From CAVZRC01 sp963777695 (GTDB lineage: Bacteria > Planctomycetota > Planctomycetia > Isosphaerales > Isosphaeraceae), in the NCBI GenBank assembly GCA_963777695.1, contig CAVZRC010000003.1:3596001-3660000 (forward strand): a stretch of DNA of 64,000 nucleotides, in the 5' to 3' direction. Under the pieces are notes generated by a model, which made no database searches, was not told the DNA's origin, and saw nothing but the letters and a program-made list of their open reading frames with translations. Positions 27,348 through 36,989 of the stretch are shown in pieces (within the stretch, counting starts at the first letter, position 1; the number at the start of each line of letters is the position of its first letter). Position numbers and translations under genes: made by a program.

Positions 27348-27469
27348 GAGTCTGTCTCGGAAGGCTCTTGTAGGGTGCTCTTTGAGCACCGATCCGGGGT
27401 GTTTCGCCGAATCCTGGTGCTCACAGAGCACCCTACGAAACAGCCACCACATTTTCTGTGACAGACTCT
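27347..27469 (+). repeat. Palindromic interspersed repeat with terminal inverted repeats, copy 2
   Basis: 123 bases bounded by perfect 10-base inverted repeats AGAGTCTGTC (27347-27356) and GACAGACTCT (27460-27469). Inside are two perfect 7-bp hairpins, GGTGCTC-TTT-GAGCACC (27374-27390) and GGTGCTC-ACA-GAGCACC (27416-27432). It fills the whole space between two converging genes and supplies bases of both stop codons, so it may act as a two-way terminator. REP- or MITE-like; no transposase is linked to it here. Confidence 0.9.
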
Positions 27470-29663
27470 AAATCGCCGCCGCACCTCGAATCTCGATCAC
27501 CGGCCGAGCTCCGGCGCCGCGCGCGACATCCTCGGCGCTCAGCCGATAGACATAGATGGAGTGGCCGATCTTCGCGATCGGGGTGAACTTGCGGAAGTAC
27601 TTGAAGGCATGCGGTTCGTAGACGTTCCAGTTGAGTTCCCAGGCTTCCGGCGCGATCTTCGGCGAAGCCGAGTCGTAGAGCCGCCACTTCAGGCCGTAGA
27701 GCAACGTCGCGCTGATCGCGTAGTAGCCAGGCGTCAGCTTGGGAGCGGGCCCATCCAGCATGATGCGATCCCTGGCCCACGGCAACGGTTCGGTCGTACC
27801 CGGTGGCACCGGGGGGAGGAACCATCGGAAGCCCTCGCCGCGCATGTCGAAGATCGACGGGTTGATCTGGCCGAAATAGGCCAGGCCAATCTTCTGGTCC
27901 GGGATGTGCTCGCGCCACCACCTCTGGAGCCCCACCAGATCTTGGCCCCAATCGAGATTGCTGTCGATCATCCGCGCCGGGACGCGGTCTGGGCCTCCCG
28001 AGGCCCAGTTGAAATAGGCCAGGTAATGCGGAGCAATCCACATCGAGGCCCCGACCGTCATCCCGAGCGACCCGACGATCGCGGATCCCAGCACCCATCG
28101 CAAGGCTCCCGATCGATTCAACGCCCAGGGGACGACCTTTCCCGTCGCGATGAAGACGTAAGGCATGATCCCCAGGACATAGCGCAAGCCCAGGTTGATA
28201 TCGGTCAGGAAGCTGATCGAGAAGAGGATCACCAGCGGGACGGTCGCGAGCGCGATCTCATCGGCCCACTCGGACCGGGATCGCCTCATCGCGACCAGGG
28301 ACGCCACCGAGAGCGCCACCAGGAGCCAGGTACCCTCCGGCACTTTGTAGACGAGCGAAAGCAAGTAGTAGTTCCACCATCCCGTCTCGCGGAGCGTCCC
28401 GTTGAGGTAGACCGTATAGGCGGCCCTCGGCTCGTCGGCGGTCTCCGGGACGCGGCGTTCTTCGTCGACCCTGTGCTCGCGGATGGCCATATCGAACCGC
28501 CTGGGTAGCCCTTCGGTCTCGATCTTCTGCTCGTCGAAGCCGAGGAGATAGTGCTCCGGCAACGGCGCCGGCAAGCTGCCCAGCCAGGTCCCGCGGAATC
28601 GGTTGATCCGGAACTGCCAGGCCGCTTCGAACAAGCCGTTCTTGCTATGCGGCCGCGCCATCCCTGGCGGCACCGGACGCGTCAGCGGGCGTGAGCCGAA
28701 CTCGAACCGACCCAGCGGGATCCCGACCCCCTCAAATAAGTAGCCGGTATCGATCGTGAGGATACTCAGCGCGACGATGGCGATGCCGTGGAGCAATCCC
28801 TTTCCGACGACGCGGATCCACTCACTCCTGGGGATGACGAGTCCCGATCGCACCAGCCAGAGGAACGGCCACACCGCATAGAGGATCAGCATGCTGAACT
28901 TGGACAACTGGGCGACGCCCAGCGCCACCCCCGAGGCGATCGCCCAGCGCCAGGTCGGCCTGTGGAGATACCGCCAGAAGACATACGTCGCGCCGGCGCC
29001 CATCGCGGTGGAACACATATCCGACGTGATCAGCCTCGCATGGGCCAGGACATTGGGGCAGAACACCCAGAGCGTCAGGCTCAACAAGCCTGCCGGGATC
29101 CCGTACAGTCGCCGCGACCACGCGAAGACGACCAGGCCGCCGATGATCGAGAACAAGGGCATGGTCAGGCGTGAGAGCTGGAAGAGCTCGAAATATCGAG
29201 TGTAGTTGAGGGCGGCAAACCACTCCGCGAACGTGATCTGCGAGGGGTCCTTCGCCTTCCAACACATCATCGAATAAAGTGGCTCGGTCTGGGGATTGGC
29301 CAGCACGACCGGCAAGGCGGCGATCAGCTTGAAGAGCGGCGGATTATGGTGATAGAGGCGGAATGTCCCCTTCTGCCAGTAGGTGATCCCCGACGGCATG
29401 TGCACCACTTCGTCGACCGTCGGATTCTCCTGGAGCAAGCTTCGGGCCGCCAGGGCATAGTGCAAGGCCAGGAGACCGATCACGGCCAGGCCGGTCCAGA
29501 GTCGGATACGGAGCCCAATCGCGGCCGGCTGGGCCCGGGTCCCCTCCGCCGGCGTATCCACCGCCGGCTGGGGTGGGGCACCCGCGGGGATCGACGATCG
29601 CGCCGCATCGTCGCGAGCCCGTGGCTTCGACACCCCGGGGGGCCGTTTCGATTTCCGTGCCAA
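27468..29663 (-). CDS. PMT/ArnT-like integral membrane glycosyltransferase (GT39/GT83 type)
   Basis: 731 aa with a Pro-rich cytoplasmic N-terminus and about a dozen hydrophobic segments (first: TGLAVIGLLALHYALAA). The first loop has NPTVDEVVHMPSGITYWQKG with the acidic catalytic residue of polyprenyl-phosphate-sugar transferases, followed by YHHNPPLFKLIAALPV. It likely transfers a sugar from a polyprenyl phosphate to protein or lipid outside the inner membrane. Start chosen at the TTG at 29663, 7 bases after GGGGAG; a TTG 11 codons upstream overlaps xylB. Stop TAG overlaps repeat copy 2. Confidence 0.85.
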   Translation of the reverse strand: MARKSKRPPGVSKPRARDDAARSSIPAGAPPQPAVDTPAEGTRAQPAAIGLRIRLWTGLAVIGLLALHYALAARSLLQENPTVDEVVHMPSGITYWQKGTFRLYHHNPPLFKLIAALPVVLANPQTEPLYSMMCWKAKDPSQITFAEWFAALNYTRYFELFQLSRLTMPLFSIIGGLVVFAWSRRLYGIPAGLLSLTLWVFCPNVLAHARLITSDMCSTAMGAGATYVFWRYLHRPTWRWAIASGVALGVAQLSKFSMLILYAVWPFLWLVRSGLVIPRSEWIRVVGKGLLHGIAIVALSILTIDTGYLFEGVGIPLGRFEFGSRPLTRPVPPGMARPHSKNGLFEAAWQFRINRFRGTWLGSLPAPLPEHYLLGFDEQKIETEGLPRRFDMAIREHRVDEERRVPETADEPRAAYTVYLNGTLRETGWWNYYLLSLVYKVPEGTWLLVALSVASLVAMRRSRSEWADEIALATVPLVILFSISFLTDINLGLRYVLGIMPYVFIATGKVVPWALNRSGALRWVLGSAIVGSLGMTVGASMWIAPHYLAYFNWASGGPDRVPARMIDSNLDWGQDLVGLQRWWREHIPDQKIGLAYFGQINPSIFDMRGEGFRWFLPPVPPGTTEPLPWARDRIMLDGPAPKLTPGYYAISATLLYGLKWRLYDSASPKIAPEAWELNWNVYEPHAFKYFRKFTPIAKIGHSIYVYRLSAEDVARGAGARPVIEIRGAAAI

Positions 29664-29692
29664 GCGAGAACTCCCCGAGCAGGTTGTAATGA

Positions 29693-31225
29693 TCAAAACT
29701 CGTTCACCAGCGTGCTCATCGACTTGAAAGAAGACCGCAGATCGAGGTAGAGCTGTCGATAGACCGCGAAGGCACGGTCATAGTACGACCTGGCCCTGGG
29801 GTCAACCGGCGTCGAATCGACGGCGCGGATGGTGGCGTCGCACGCTTCGGGGACCGTCGAGAAGCCGCCGGTACCGACCTGGGCCAGGAGGGCGACGCCG
29901 AACGCCGGCCCCTCGGTCGAGTTGAGCGTGTGGACGTCGCATCCGTAGATATCGGCCTGGATCTGTCGCCAGAGCGGGTTCCGGGCACCGCCGCCGGAGA
30001 CGCGCACCTGCTCGATCGTCACGCCCATCTCGCGGATCAGCTCCAGGCTGTCGCGCATGGCGAAGGTGGCCCCTTCGAGCAGGCTGCGGATCATGTGGGC
30101 GCGGCCGTGCCGCACCGTCAACCCGATCCAGCCGCCCTTGGCATCCGGGTCGAAGTGCGGAGTCCGCTCGCCGGTCATGTACGGGAGGAAGAAGAGTCCC
30201 TCCGCGCCGGGTCCGGCCAGGGCCGCCTCGGCGGTCAGGAGGTAGTAGGGGTCATCGCCCCTCTCCTTCGCCAGCGCGACCTCGGCCTTGCCGAGCTCGT
30301 TGCGGAACCACTGGAAGCTCCCCCCCGCCGACAGCACGACCCCCATCACGTGCCAGGCGCCCGGGACGGCGTGGCAGCCGCGCTGGAGGCGACCGAGCGG
30401 GTCGAAGCCGAGCTGGTCGGCATGCGCGAAGACGACGCCCGATGTCCCCATCGTCGCCGAGACCACGCCCTGGCGGACGATCCCGTTGCCGACCGCGCCG
30501 GCCGGCTGGTCGCCGCCGCCGCCGACCACCGGCGTGCCGGCCTTGAGTCCGGTCGCCTGCGATCCCAGCTCGCTCACCCTGGCCGAGACCTCGGCACTCT
30601 CGTAGCAAGGCGGCAAGAGCTCGGCGTCGATCTGGAGCTTCTCGAGCAAGTCGCGACTCCATCGACGATTGGCGACATCGAGCAAGAGCGTCCCCGAGGC
30701 GTCGCTCACCTCGGTCGCGTACGTCCCGGTGAGTCGGTAGCGGACATAATCCTTCGGCAGCAGGACCTGGCGGACCCGATCCCAGTGGTCCGGCTCGTGA
30801 TTGCGCATCCACAACAACTTCGGCGCGGTGAACCCAGTCAGGGCCGGGTTCGCCACCATCCGGATCAATGCCTCGCGCCCGCCGGCCTTGTCCTCGATCT
30901 CGCGGCATTCCGCCACGGTCCGCTGATCGTTCCAGAGCAACGCCGGGCGGATGACGCGACCCACCGCATCGAGGAAGACCGAACCGTGCATCTGTCCGCT
31001 CAGGCCGATCCCGGCCACATCCTCGGCGCGGACCTTGCCCAGCACCTGCTGCACGGTCTTCACCGTCGCGTCCCACCAGAGATCCGGATGCTGCTCGGAC
31101 CAGCCGGGCCTCGGATGCGAGCACGGATACTCGGCCGTCGCCGACGCCAAGATCGTCCCCCGCTCGTCGATCGCCAGGGTCTTGGTCCCGGATGTACCGA
31201 TGTCGATACCCAGGGTGATGCTCAT
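29693..31225 (-). CDS. xylB: Xylulokinase
   Basis: 510 aa FGGY-family carbohydrate kinase. N-domain: LGIDIGTSGTKTLAIDERG, GLSGQMHGSVFLDA and LLWNDQRTVAECREI, which specify xylulokinases. C-domain ATP site: VVSATMGTSGVVFAHADQLG and VRVSGGGARNPLWRQIQADI. It phosphorylates D-xylulose or a related ketose. It is last in a tight operon: its ATG sits in the CCATGA that would end the metallo-hydrolase gene. No xylose isomerase or transporter is nearby, so the true substrate may differ. Confidence 0.9.
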   Translation of the reverse strand: MSITLGIDIGTSGTKTLAIDERGTILASATAEYPCSHPRPGWSEQHPDLWWDATVKTVQQVLGKVRAEDVAGIGLSGQMHGSVFLDAVGRVIRPALLWNDQRTVAECREIEDKAGGREALIRMVANPALTGFTAPKLLWMRNHEPDHWDRVRQVLLPKDYVRYRLTGTYATEVSDASGTLLLDVANRRWSRDLLEKLQIDAELLPPCYESAEVSARVSELGSQATGLKAGTPVVGGGGDQPAGAVGNGIVRQGVVSATMGTSGVVFAHADQLGFDPLGRLQRGCHAVPGAWHVMGVVLSAGGSFQWFRNELGKAEVALAKERGDDPYYLLTAEAALAGPGAEGLFFLPYMTGERTPHFDPDAKGGWIGLTVRHGRAHMIRSLLEGATFAMRDSLELIREMGVTIEQVRVSGGGARNPLWRQIQADIYGCDVHTLNSTEGPAFGVALLAQVGTGGFSTVPEACDATIRAVDSTPVDPRARSYYDRAFAVYRQLYLDLRSSFKSMSTLVNEF

Positions 31226-32066
31226 GGCCCGACCTCCCAGCGCCCCCGCACTCGAGGATCCGGGCCGCTGTCCCACCGGGGAGACGACGTGCCTCGGACG
31301 CGAAGACCTCGACGGGGATCGTGTTGAAAGTAAACATATCGTAATGATGGGGCACGACGAATCGCGGCCTGACGCGGACCGCCAGGTCAACGGCCTCGCT
31401 CGCCGACATGTTGCCCGGCACCCCACGCGACGGATCGCGGCCGTTGATGGGCAGGAACAGGACGTCGAAGCGATCGGCGCCGAGCCGCTCCGCGAGTCCG
31501 TCGTAGGCCAGGCTGTCGCCACTATGATAGAGCCTCAGCCCCTCGGATTCGATCACGAAGCCCAGATAAAGATGACGCCCGCCTTCGTCGGTGTCGAGCC
31601 CCTCGTGCGCCGACGGGATCGCCCGAACATGGAAGCCGGCGAACTCGAGGCGTTCCGACGCGTCCAGCCCGACGAGCCGATTGGGCGGCAGTCCCATCTC
31701 GATGGCGTGCGAGCGGATGGCCTCGGGGAGACCGACTCTCGCCCGGGGCGAGGACGCCAGCAGGTCCGGCACGGTCCCGTGGTCGAGGTGGTCGGAATGC
31801 TTGTGGCTGACCAGCACCAGGTCGACACCGTGAAGGTCCCCGCCACGGAACGGCGCCCTCGTCATCCGCACGTGCGGCCGGTCCGTCGCCTCATACTTCT
31901 TCGTAAGGTGTTCCGAGAGATACGGATCGATCGCGAGCAGGCCGGCCCGCGACTTGATCAGGAAGCCACTCTGACCCAGCCACCAGACGCTCAGCGAGCC
32001 CGGCGACGGGGTCGTCCCCTCGATCTCCTCGATCAGCTCGGCACCATGTCGGACGGGTTCGATCAT
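31222..32066 (-). CDS. Metallo-beta-lactamase-fold hydrolase (UlaG-like), frameshifted end
   Basis: About 281 aa. Metal motif LVSHKHSDHLDHGTV (HxHxDH) in the middle, SAHEGLDTDEGG, LYHSGDSLAYDGLAE and VVPHHYDMFTFNT carry further metal ligands, as in UlaG-type lactonases and related hydrolases. As read it runs past ARILECGGAG into the xylB gene; adding one base in the G run near 31236-31240 gives CGGRWEVGP and a TGA overlapping the xylB ATG (ATGA). The ATG at 32066 likewise overlaps the upstream stop by 4 bases. Substrate unknown. Confidence 0.8.
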
Positions 32067-33088
32067 CGTTTCAACTCGTCGCGGACTCGCTTCACCCCTT
32101 CGACCATCGCGCGTGCCTTGGCGACGGCGATATGCCGGGCGGTCTGCGAGAAGCCGCAGTCGGGCGTGACCGAGACGCGTCCCGCGTCGACGTGTTTCAA
32201 CACGGTTCGTAGCCTCTCCGCGACCAACTCCGCCGGCTCGATCCAGGTATTCTTGACGTCGACCAGCCCGACGGCGACGTCCATCGACTCGGGCAGTTGT
32301 CCGAGCAGTTCGACCTCGGCCATCTCCCGGCTGGCGAACTCGAGCGCGAGCTGCTTCACCGGCGCCCGGCCGATGGCCGGGAACAGCGGCCGGTACGACC
32401 GGTGGCCGACCGCCCGGGCGCGGTAGTTCCCGAAGCACATATGCATACTGATATAGGCACGAATTCCATCGACGGTCCGCCCGATGACCTCGAGGAACCG
32501 CCCGGACGCGTGCGGATGGCAGGCGAAGCTGGGCTCATCGAGCTGGATGAAGTCGACGCCCTCGTCGGCGAGCGACCGGAGCTCGGCGTTGACGATCGGG
32601 ATGAGGGCGTCGGCGACCGCATCGCGATCGGCGTACACCGACCCGCCATCGATGCAACCGGCGAGGGTGTACGGGCCGGGGACGGGCATCTTGGCCGGTG
32701 CCTCGGTGTACTCGCGGAGCCGTCGATATTCCGCCACGACGCCCAGGCCGCCGGGCGCCGCCAGGGCGCGACGCATCGATAGCGATCGCGCTGATCGTCG
32801 CGCCGGCGCTCCCCAACGTCGGGGACTCGGGATCGGCTCCAGGCCGCGGAGATGCTCGTAGAAGCCGAGGTTGAAATCGACGCGCTGCATCTCGCCGTCG
32901 CTGATCCGGTCGAGCCCGGCGCGGACCTGGTCGTCGACCGCCAGGCGGACGGCGTCGCGCACCGCCTCCTCGCGATCGGCCGGCCCGTATCGATCCGGTT
33001 CCGCCTTCACGTCGGCCACGAACTTCTCGAACCAACCCGGGAACGACCAGCTCCCGATGATCGTGGCCGATATCTGGTGATCCACCAT
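32063..33088 (-). CDS. MetE-like (cobalamin-independent methionine synthase C-domain) protein
   Basis: 341 aa. TIM-barrel protein related to the catalytic half of MetE: VDHQISATIIGSWSFPGW, RISDGEMQRVDFNLGFYEHL, VPGPYTLAGCIDGG, FIQLDEPSFACHP, ISMHMCFGNYRARA (zinc His and Cys) and VSVTPDCGFSQTARH (zinc Cys). Residues about 100-115 are out of frame: the other frame reads DDQRDRYRCVAP, the expected loop, so two compensating shifts lie near 32770 and 32812. First gene of the operon with the hydrolase and xylB; such proteins often act on small methyl-thiol substrates. ATG at 33088 preferred over an upstream TTG. Confidence 0.75.
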   Translation of the reverse strand: MVDHQISATIIGSWSFPGWFEKFVADVKAEPDRYGPADREEAVRDAVRLAVDDQVRAGLDRISDGEMQRVDFNLGFYEHLRGLEPIPSPRRWGAPARRSARSLSMRRALAAPGGLGVVAEYRRLREYTEAPAKMPVPGPYTLAGCIDGGSVYADRDAVADALIPIVNAELRSLADEGVDFIQLDEPSFACHPHASGRFLEVIGRTVDGIRAYISMHMCFGNYRARAVGHRSYRPLFPAIGRAPVKQLALEFASREMAEVELLGQLPESMDVAVGLVDVKNTWIEPAELVAERLRTVLKHVDAGRVSVTPDCGFSQTARHIAVAKARAMVEGVKRVRDELKR

Positions 33089-33424
33089 CGCCGTCAACCC
33101 TCGCCTCAAGGGAGACTATCTTTTCGAGCGGGAACGATCCGACCGAACCGACGACGTCCGCCCTACGTATTTTGGTACGAACTCGGCACGATGGGAAGAC
33201 GTCGATCGTCCCGACGATGATCGGGGCCGAACCGGGCCGAAAGAACGAGGGTCGTCCGGATCGTGCAGCATGCCGGATGATTGTGTTATACTAGTAGGAA
33301 CTCCAGATGGACGGAACTTCATAGGGATGAAGAGAGACGATCGAGGGATCGAATCTCGACGTCCGGCGGCGAGGGTTCGGCGACCGGTTCGGCCGAGTTG
33401 TGCCACTCGAGAAGGTGCTGCACC
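33089..33424. other. Divergent intergenic region
   Basis: 336 bases between the MetE-like gene (minus) and the giant protein (plus). Contains the extended -10 candidate and a GAAGGTG-like ribosome site before 33425. Nothing else recognised. Confidence 0.5.
33284..33292 (+). promoter_or_regulatory. Candidate extended -10 promoter of the giant-protein locus
   Basis: TGTTATACT on the plus strand matches an extended -10 (TGn plus TATACT, five of six with TATAAT). No good -35 is present 17 bases upstream, which is tolerated by extended -10 promoters. It would give a leader of about 125 bases before the TTG at 33425 and argues against a start at 33281. Confidence 0.35.
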
Positions 33425-36400
33425 TTGGATCTGCTCCGCAACCTGATCAGGAGCCTGGGATTCCTGTTCCTGGCCCCGCTGATCGTACTGCCCGCGCCGG
33501 CGGCCCAAGCTCCCGGACTGTCCGCGCAGCCGGGATCGATCCAACCCCCGAAGCCGTCGTCGCAACCCGGTGCGGAAGCGCGTCGGCCGGTCGATCGCGC
33601 CGGGCTCAAGTACTATGTGATCGTCGATTCTCCGGCGGATTACAACGCACTCTTGCAGAAGATCCGCAACCCGGACCTCGAGCTCAGGCAGTTCGATCGA
33701 CCGATGGCCGATGAAGTCTTCGACGGGCTCCCGGTCAACCTGCTCGAGAAGCCGCGCTGGGTGGTCGAGTCGGTGCGGGTCGGCGGTCGGATCGTCGAGG
33801 ACTTCGCCCTCCTCAAGGTCCAGTTCGCCATAATCTTGGAGTCGGACGGTCCGACCTTGGTACCGATCCATCTCGACGACCAGAAGCTGGCCGTCGCGCG
33901 CGAGGGCGCCCGCGAGCTGGCATTGCGGACGACCGGGCGATCGCGATGGCAAGTCGAGGTGACCGGTCGGGGCCGGCATCTGGTCGAGGTCGATCTCCGG
34001 GCCGCGGTCATGGCGAAACCCGCCCGCAAGGCCCTGTCGCTGGCGATCCCGGAAGCCGCCTCGACCTCCCTCGACGTCGCGTTCGCCCGCCATGAGTCGG
34101 ACCTTCTCATCGGCGCGAATGAGGTCTTCCAGTCGGTCGACCTGCCGGACGGCAAGGGGACACGCCTCACGGCCCAGCTCTCCCCGCGGTCCCGGATCGA
34201 CCTGAGCTGGGCCAATGACGCCGAGGCCGGCGGCCACGAACCCCCGCTGCTGACGGCCCAGGGCGAGATCGCCATCGATATCGACTCGGATCAGATGTGG
34301 ATTCGATCGTTGTGGAAGATCCGATGCCTGCGGGGGATCAGCCGGACCCTCGAGATCCGCGTGGACGATCGGGACGAGGTGACCGAGCTGAAGTTCGACG
34401 ACCAGGAGACGGAGGCTGCAGGCATCGAGCGCCGCCGCGGGGCCGGGCTGCTGACGATCCGTCCGCGTGAGCCGCTCCGCCCGGACGCACCGCCGCGTCG
34501 GCTCGTGATGAAGACGCGGCGATCCTACTCCAAGGCCGCCGGCCGCCGGATCGCATTCGAAGGGTTTCCCTTCACCAACGCGCCCGAGCAAAACGGCGCG
34601 ATCGGCATCACCCATGGCCCGAACCTCTGGATCAGCGCGACCGGGTCGCAGGGGGTACGCCCGATCGAACTGGGCGGGCTGCCGGTCAACCTCCGCGAGC
34701 GGCCTTCGACCAGCCTGGCCTTCGAATTCCTGGATCAACCCTTCGCCCTGCACCTGGACATCGAGGACTCGCCCCCGCTGGTCCGCACCCGGACACGGAC
34801 CCAGTTCCGGATCGGCGTCGAAGACGCGCGGAGCGTGGCCACGATCGAGCTCGAACGCGTGCGCGGCAGGCTCTTCGAGGTCGAGCTGGGGATCGGGCCG
34901 GGGCTCCAGGTTGGATCTGTCGGCCCGAATGAGTTGGTCGAGGGATGGAGCCTGGTCAGTAAGCCGTCGCCCCGGAATCCGGCCGGCGCCGAGCCGACCG
35001 AACAGACGCTGAGGATCCGACTGAGCTCCCCGGCCCGCGATCAGACCAAGGTTATCCTGCGGCTCGAGGGATACCAGCGGATCGCACGCGACGGCCCGGT
35101 GAAGCTCGGACTGTTCGCCCCCGACCCATCGACCTCGGGGGCCGCCTCCTACGAATTGACGGCCGACCGTAGCCTCTCCGTGGAACTCGATGACGAATCG
35201 GGCCAGGTCACGAGGGTGACCGACTTGACATCCCAGGTCAAAGTCCCCCCGCCCGCGCGACCGCCGACGCCACTCTCCGGCGCCGCGGGGACATCGCCGC
35301 TGATCTGCTCCGGGACGGGCGGGTCACGGTCCTTGCCCATCCGCATCACCAGGCATGCGCGCTCGGTGGTGCAGCAGACAGTCCTCTCGGCCGACATCGC
35401 GCGTCGCGCGGTCGTCACGGTCCAGGAGACCACGATCGCGGTCCGCCACGGGGCCTTCGACTCGGTGGAGATCCGCGTCCCCGCGGCCATCGCCGATCGC
35501 TGGGAGGTCCTCGATCGGGACATCGTCGATCGGGACGAGCTGGGTCGCGATCCGGATGGGTCGCGCCGATACCGACTCGTCTTCGATCGTCCGGTGCTCG
35601 ACAGGGCCTCGCTCCGCTTCCGACTGCGGATGCCGATCGCCCCGGCCCTCGGCGCCGCCGAATACCGGACCGTGGCCATCCCCTGGATCTCTCTCGAAGG
35701 GGTCGTCGCCGCCGGGCCGGCCCGCCTGGAGGTGTCTACGGCGCCCGGGATCCTCTCCCAGGCGAATGACCCGGCCTGGATCCGGATTACCAACGAGGCC
35801 CTGCCGAATCGGGGTGCGGAGTCGGCGACCCAGGCTTTCACCGAGGCCACCGGGAGTCGCGGCGCCCCCTTCACCTTCAAGGCCCTGGCCCTCGACTCGG
35901 TCGAGTTGCCGACGCTGGTCGTGCCTCGGCTGCTGATCCGCTCGGTCGAGGGATTCGATGGTGCGATCCGCAGCCGGGCGCGCTACTGGGTCGAGACGCA
36001 TGGGCCGGTCTTCCCGTTCGCATTGCCCGAGGGCGCCCGCTGGATCGCCGCCCGAGTCGACGGCCAGGTCACCGATCAGGTCGACTTCGACCCGATGCGA
36101 TCGGGCTACCGCCTACGGTTCCCGCCCGACGTCGGATCTCGCCCCGTGCTGGTCGAGTTGGAATACCAGGACCGCGGCATCGGCGGCGGTTCGACGTGGC
36201 AGCCTCCGCAGCTCCTCGATGGCGGGATCGTCCTGGACACGCTCTGGGAGGCGGAATTGCCCTGGGATCGGGCGATCGTCGGCGTGCCCCGCGGCTGGTC
36301 GGATGAGAACGAATGGTACTGGACAGGCCGGATCTGGAAGCGGCGCTCGTGGAAGGACGGGGCCAGTCTGGATCAATGGCTCGGCGGGATCGCCTCGGGG

Positions 36401-36940
36401 CAGGCGACCGAGGAGCTGCGCGAGTCGAGGCTCGACGACTCGCATCACCTCCTGTTCAGCCGGGCGGGTCCTCCGAGCGGCCTGAACATGCTGATCCTCT
36501 CTCGCACCTGGATCGTCGTCGCCTGCTCGGGGGTGACGCTGATCCTCGGCTTCTTCGCCATCTTCTCTCGAATCCGATTCCGGACGGCCTGGGCCGTCGC
36601 CGCCGGGCTGGCGATCCTCGCCGCGGCGTACCTGCACCCGAGCGTGACGCTGATGGCCCTGCAATCGGCCTTCATCGGGGCATCCCTGACGCTCCTCGCC
36701 CTGCTGATCGAACGCCTCCTGGAGCGGAAGAAGCCGCCGGCGCCCCAGGCCCGCGAGCCGGGCTCATCGGCCGGCCAGACTCCCGCGGATTCCTCGCTCG
36801 TACGCCCGCCGAGCGTCGGGTCGGACGACTCCACGGCCATCCGCGTCCGCGTCTCCTCGACGATGGATTTCGTCCCGTCGCCGATCAATGGTCCCCTGGT
36901 CGAAGAATCGGCGCGCAGCTCGACGCTGGGGCGGGATTGA
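33425..36940 (+). CDS. Giant exported membrane-anchored protein of unknown function (1)
   Basis: 1171 aa. A signal segment (LIRSLGFLFLAPLIVLPAPA, probable cleavage after AQA) opens the protein; about 1000 residues of beta-rich, charged sequence follow with no family I recognise. Two or three membrane segments lie near the end (LILSRTWIVVACSGVTLILG, AWAVAAGLAILAAAYL, SLTLLALLIERLLE), then a Pro/Ser-rich 80-residue tail. One unbroken frame, unlike its downstream partner. The TTG start is chosen because the signal segment follows it directly; the frame is open to 33281. Likely an envelope protein with most of its mass outside the inner membrane. Confidence 0.75.
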   Translation: MDLLRNLIRSLGFLFLAPLIVLPAPAAQAPGLSAQPGSIQPPKPSSQPGAEARRPVDRAGLKYYVIVDSPADYNALLQKIRNPDLELRQFDRPMADEVFDGLPVNLLEKPRWVVESVRVGGRIVEDFALLKVQFAIILESDGPTLVPIHLDDQKLAVAREGARELALRTTGRSRWQVEVTGRGRHLVEVDLRAAVMAKPARKALSLAIPEAASTSLDVAFARHESDLLIGANEVFQSVDLPDGKGTRLTAQLSPRSRIDLSWANDAEAGGHEPPLLTAQGEIAIDIDSDQMWIRSLWKIRCLRGISRTLEIRVDDRDEVTELKFDDQETEAAGIERRRGAGLLTIRPREPLRPDAPPRRLVMKTRRSYSKAAGRRIAFEGFPFTNAPEQNGAIGITHGPNLWISATGSQGVRPIELGGLPVNLRERPSTSLAFEFLDQPFALHLDIEDSPPLVRTRTRTQFRIGVEDARSVATIELERVRGRLFEVELGIGPGLQVGSVGPNELVEGWSLVSKPSPRNPAGAEPTEQTLRIRLSSPARDQTKVILRLEGYQRIARDGPVKLGLFAPDPSTSGAASYELTADRSLSVELDDESGQVTRVTDLTSQVKVPPPARPPTPLSGAAGTSPLICSGTGGSRSLPIRITRHARSVVQQTVLSADIARRAVVTVQETTIAVRHGAFDSVEIRVPAAIADRWEVLDRDIVDRDELGRDPDGSRRYRLVFDRPVLDRASLRFRLRMPIAPALGAAEYRTVAIPWISLEGVVAAGPARLEVSTAPGILSQANDPAWIRITNEALPNRGAESATQAFTEATGSRGAPFTFKALALDSVELPTLVVPRLLIRSVEGFDGAIRSRARYWVETHGPVFPFALPEGARWIAARVDGQVTDQVDFDPMRSGYRLRFPPDVGSRPVLVELEYQDRGIGGGSTWQPPQLLDGGIVLDTLWEAELPWDRAIVGVPRGWSDENEWYWTGRIWKRRSWKDGASLDQWLGGIASGQATEELRESRLDDSHHLLFSRAGPPSGLNMLILSRTWIVVACSGVTLILGFFAIFSRIRFRTAWAVAAGLAILAAAYLHPSVTLMALQSAFIGASLTLLALLIERLLERKKPPAPQAREPGSSAGQTPADSSLVRPPSVGSDDSTAIRVRVSSTMDFVPSPINGPLVEESARSSTLGRD

Positions 36941-36989
36941 ACCCGGTCTCCTCGTCCGTCGCCATCGGTCCCGGAATCCCGATCGAACC

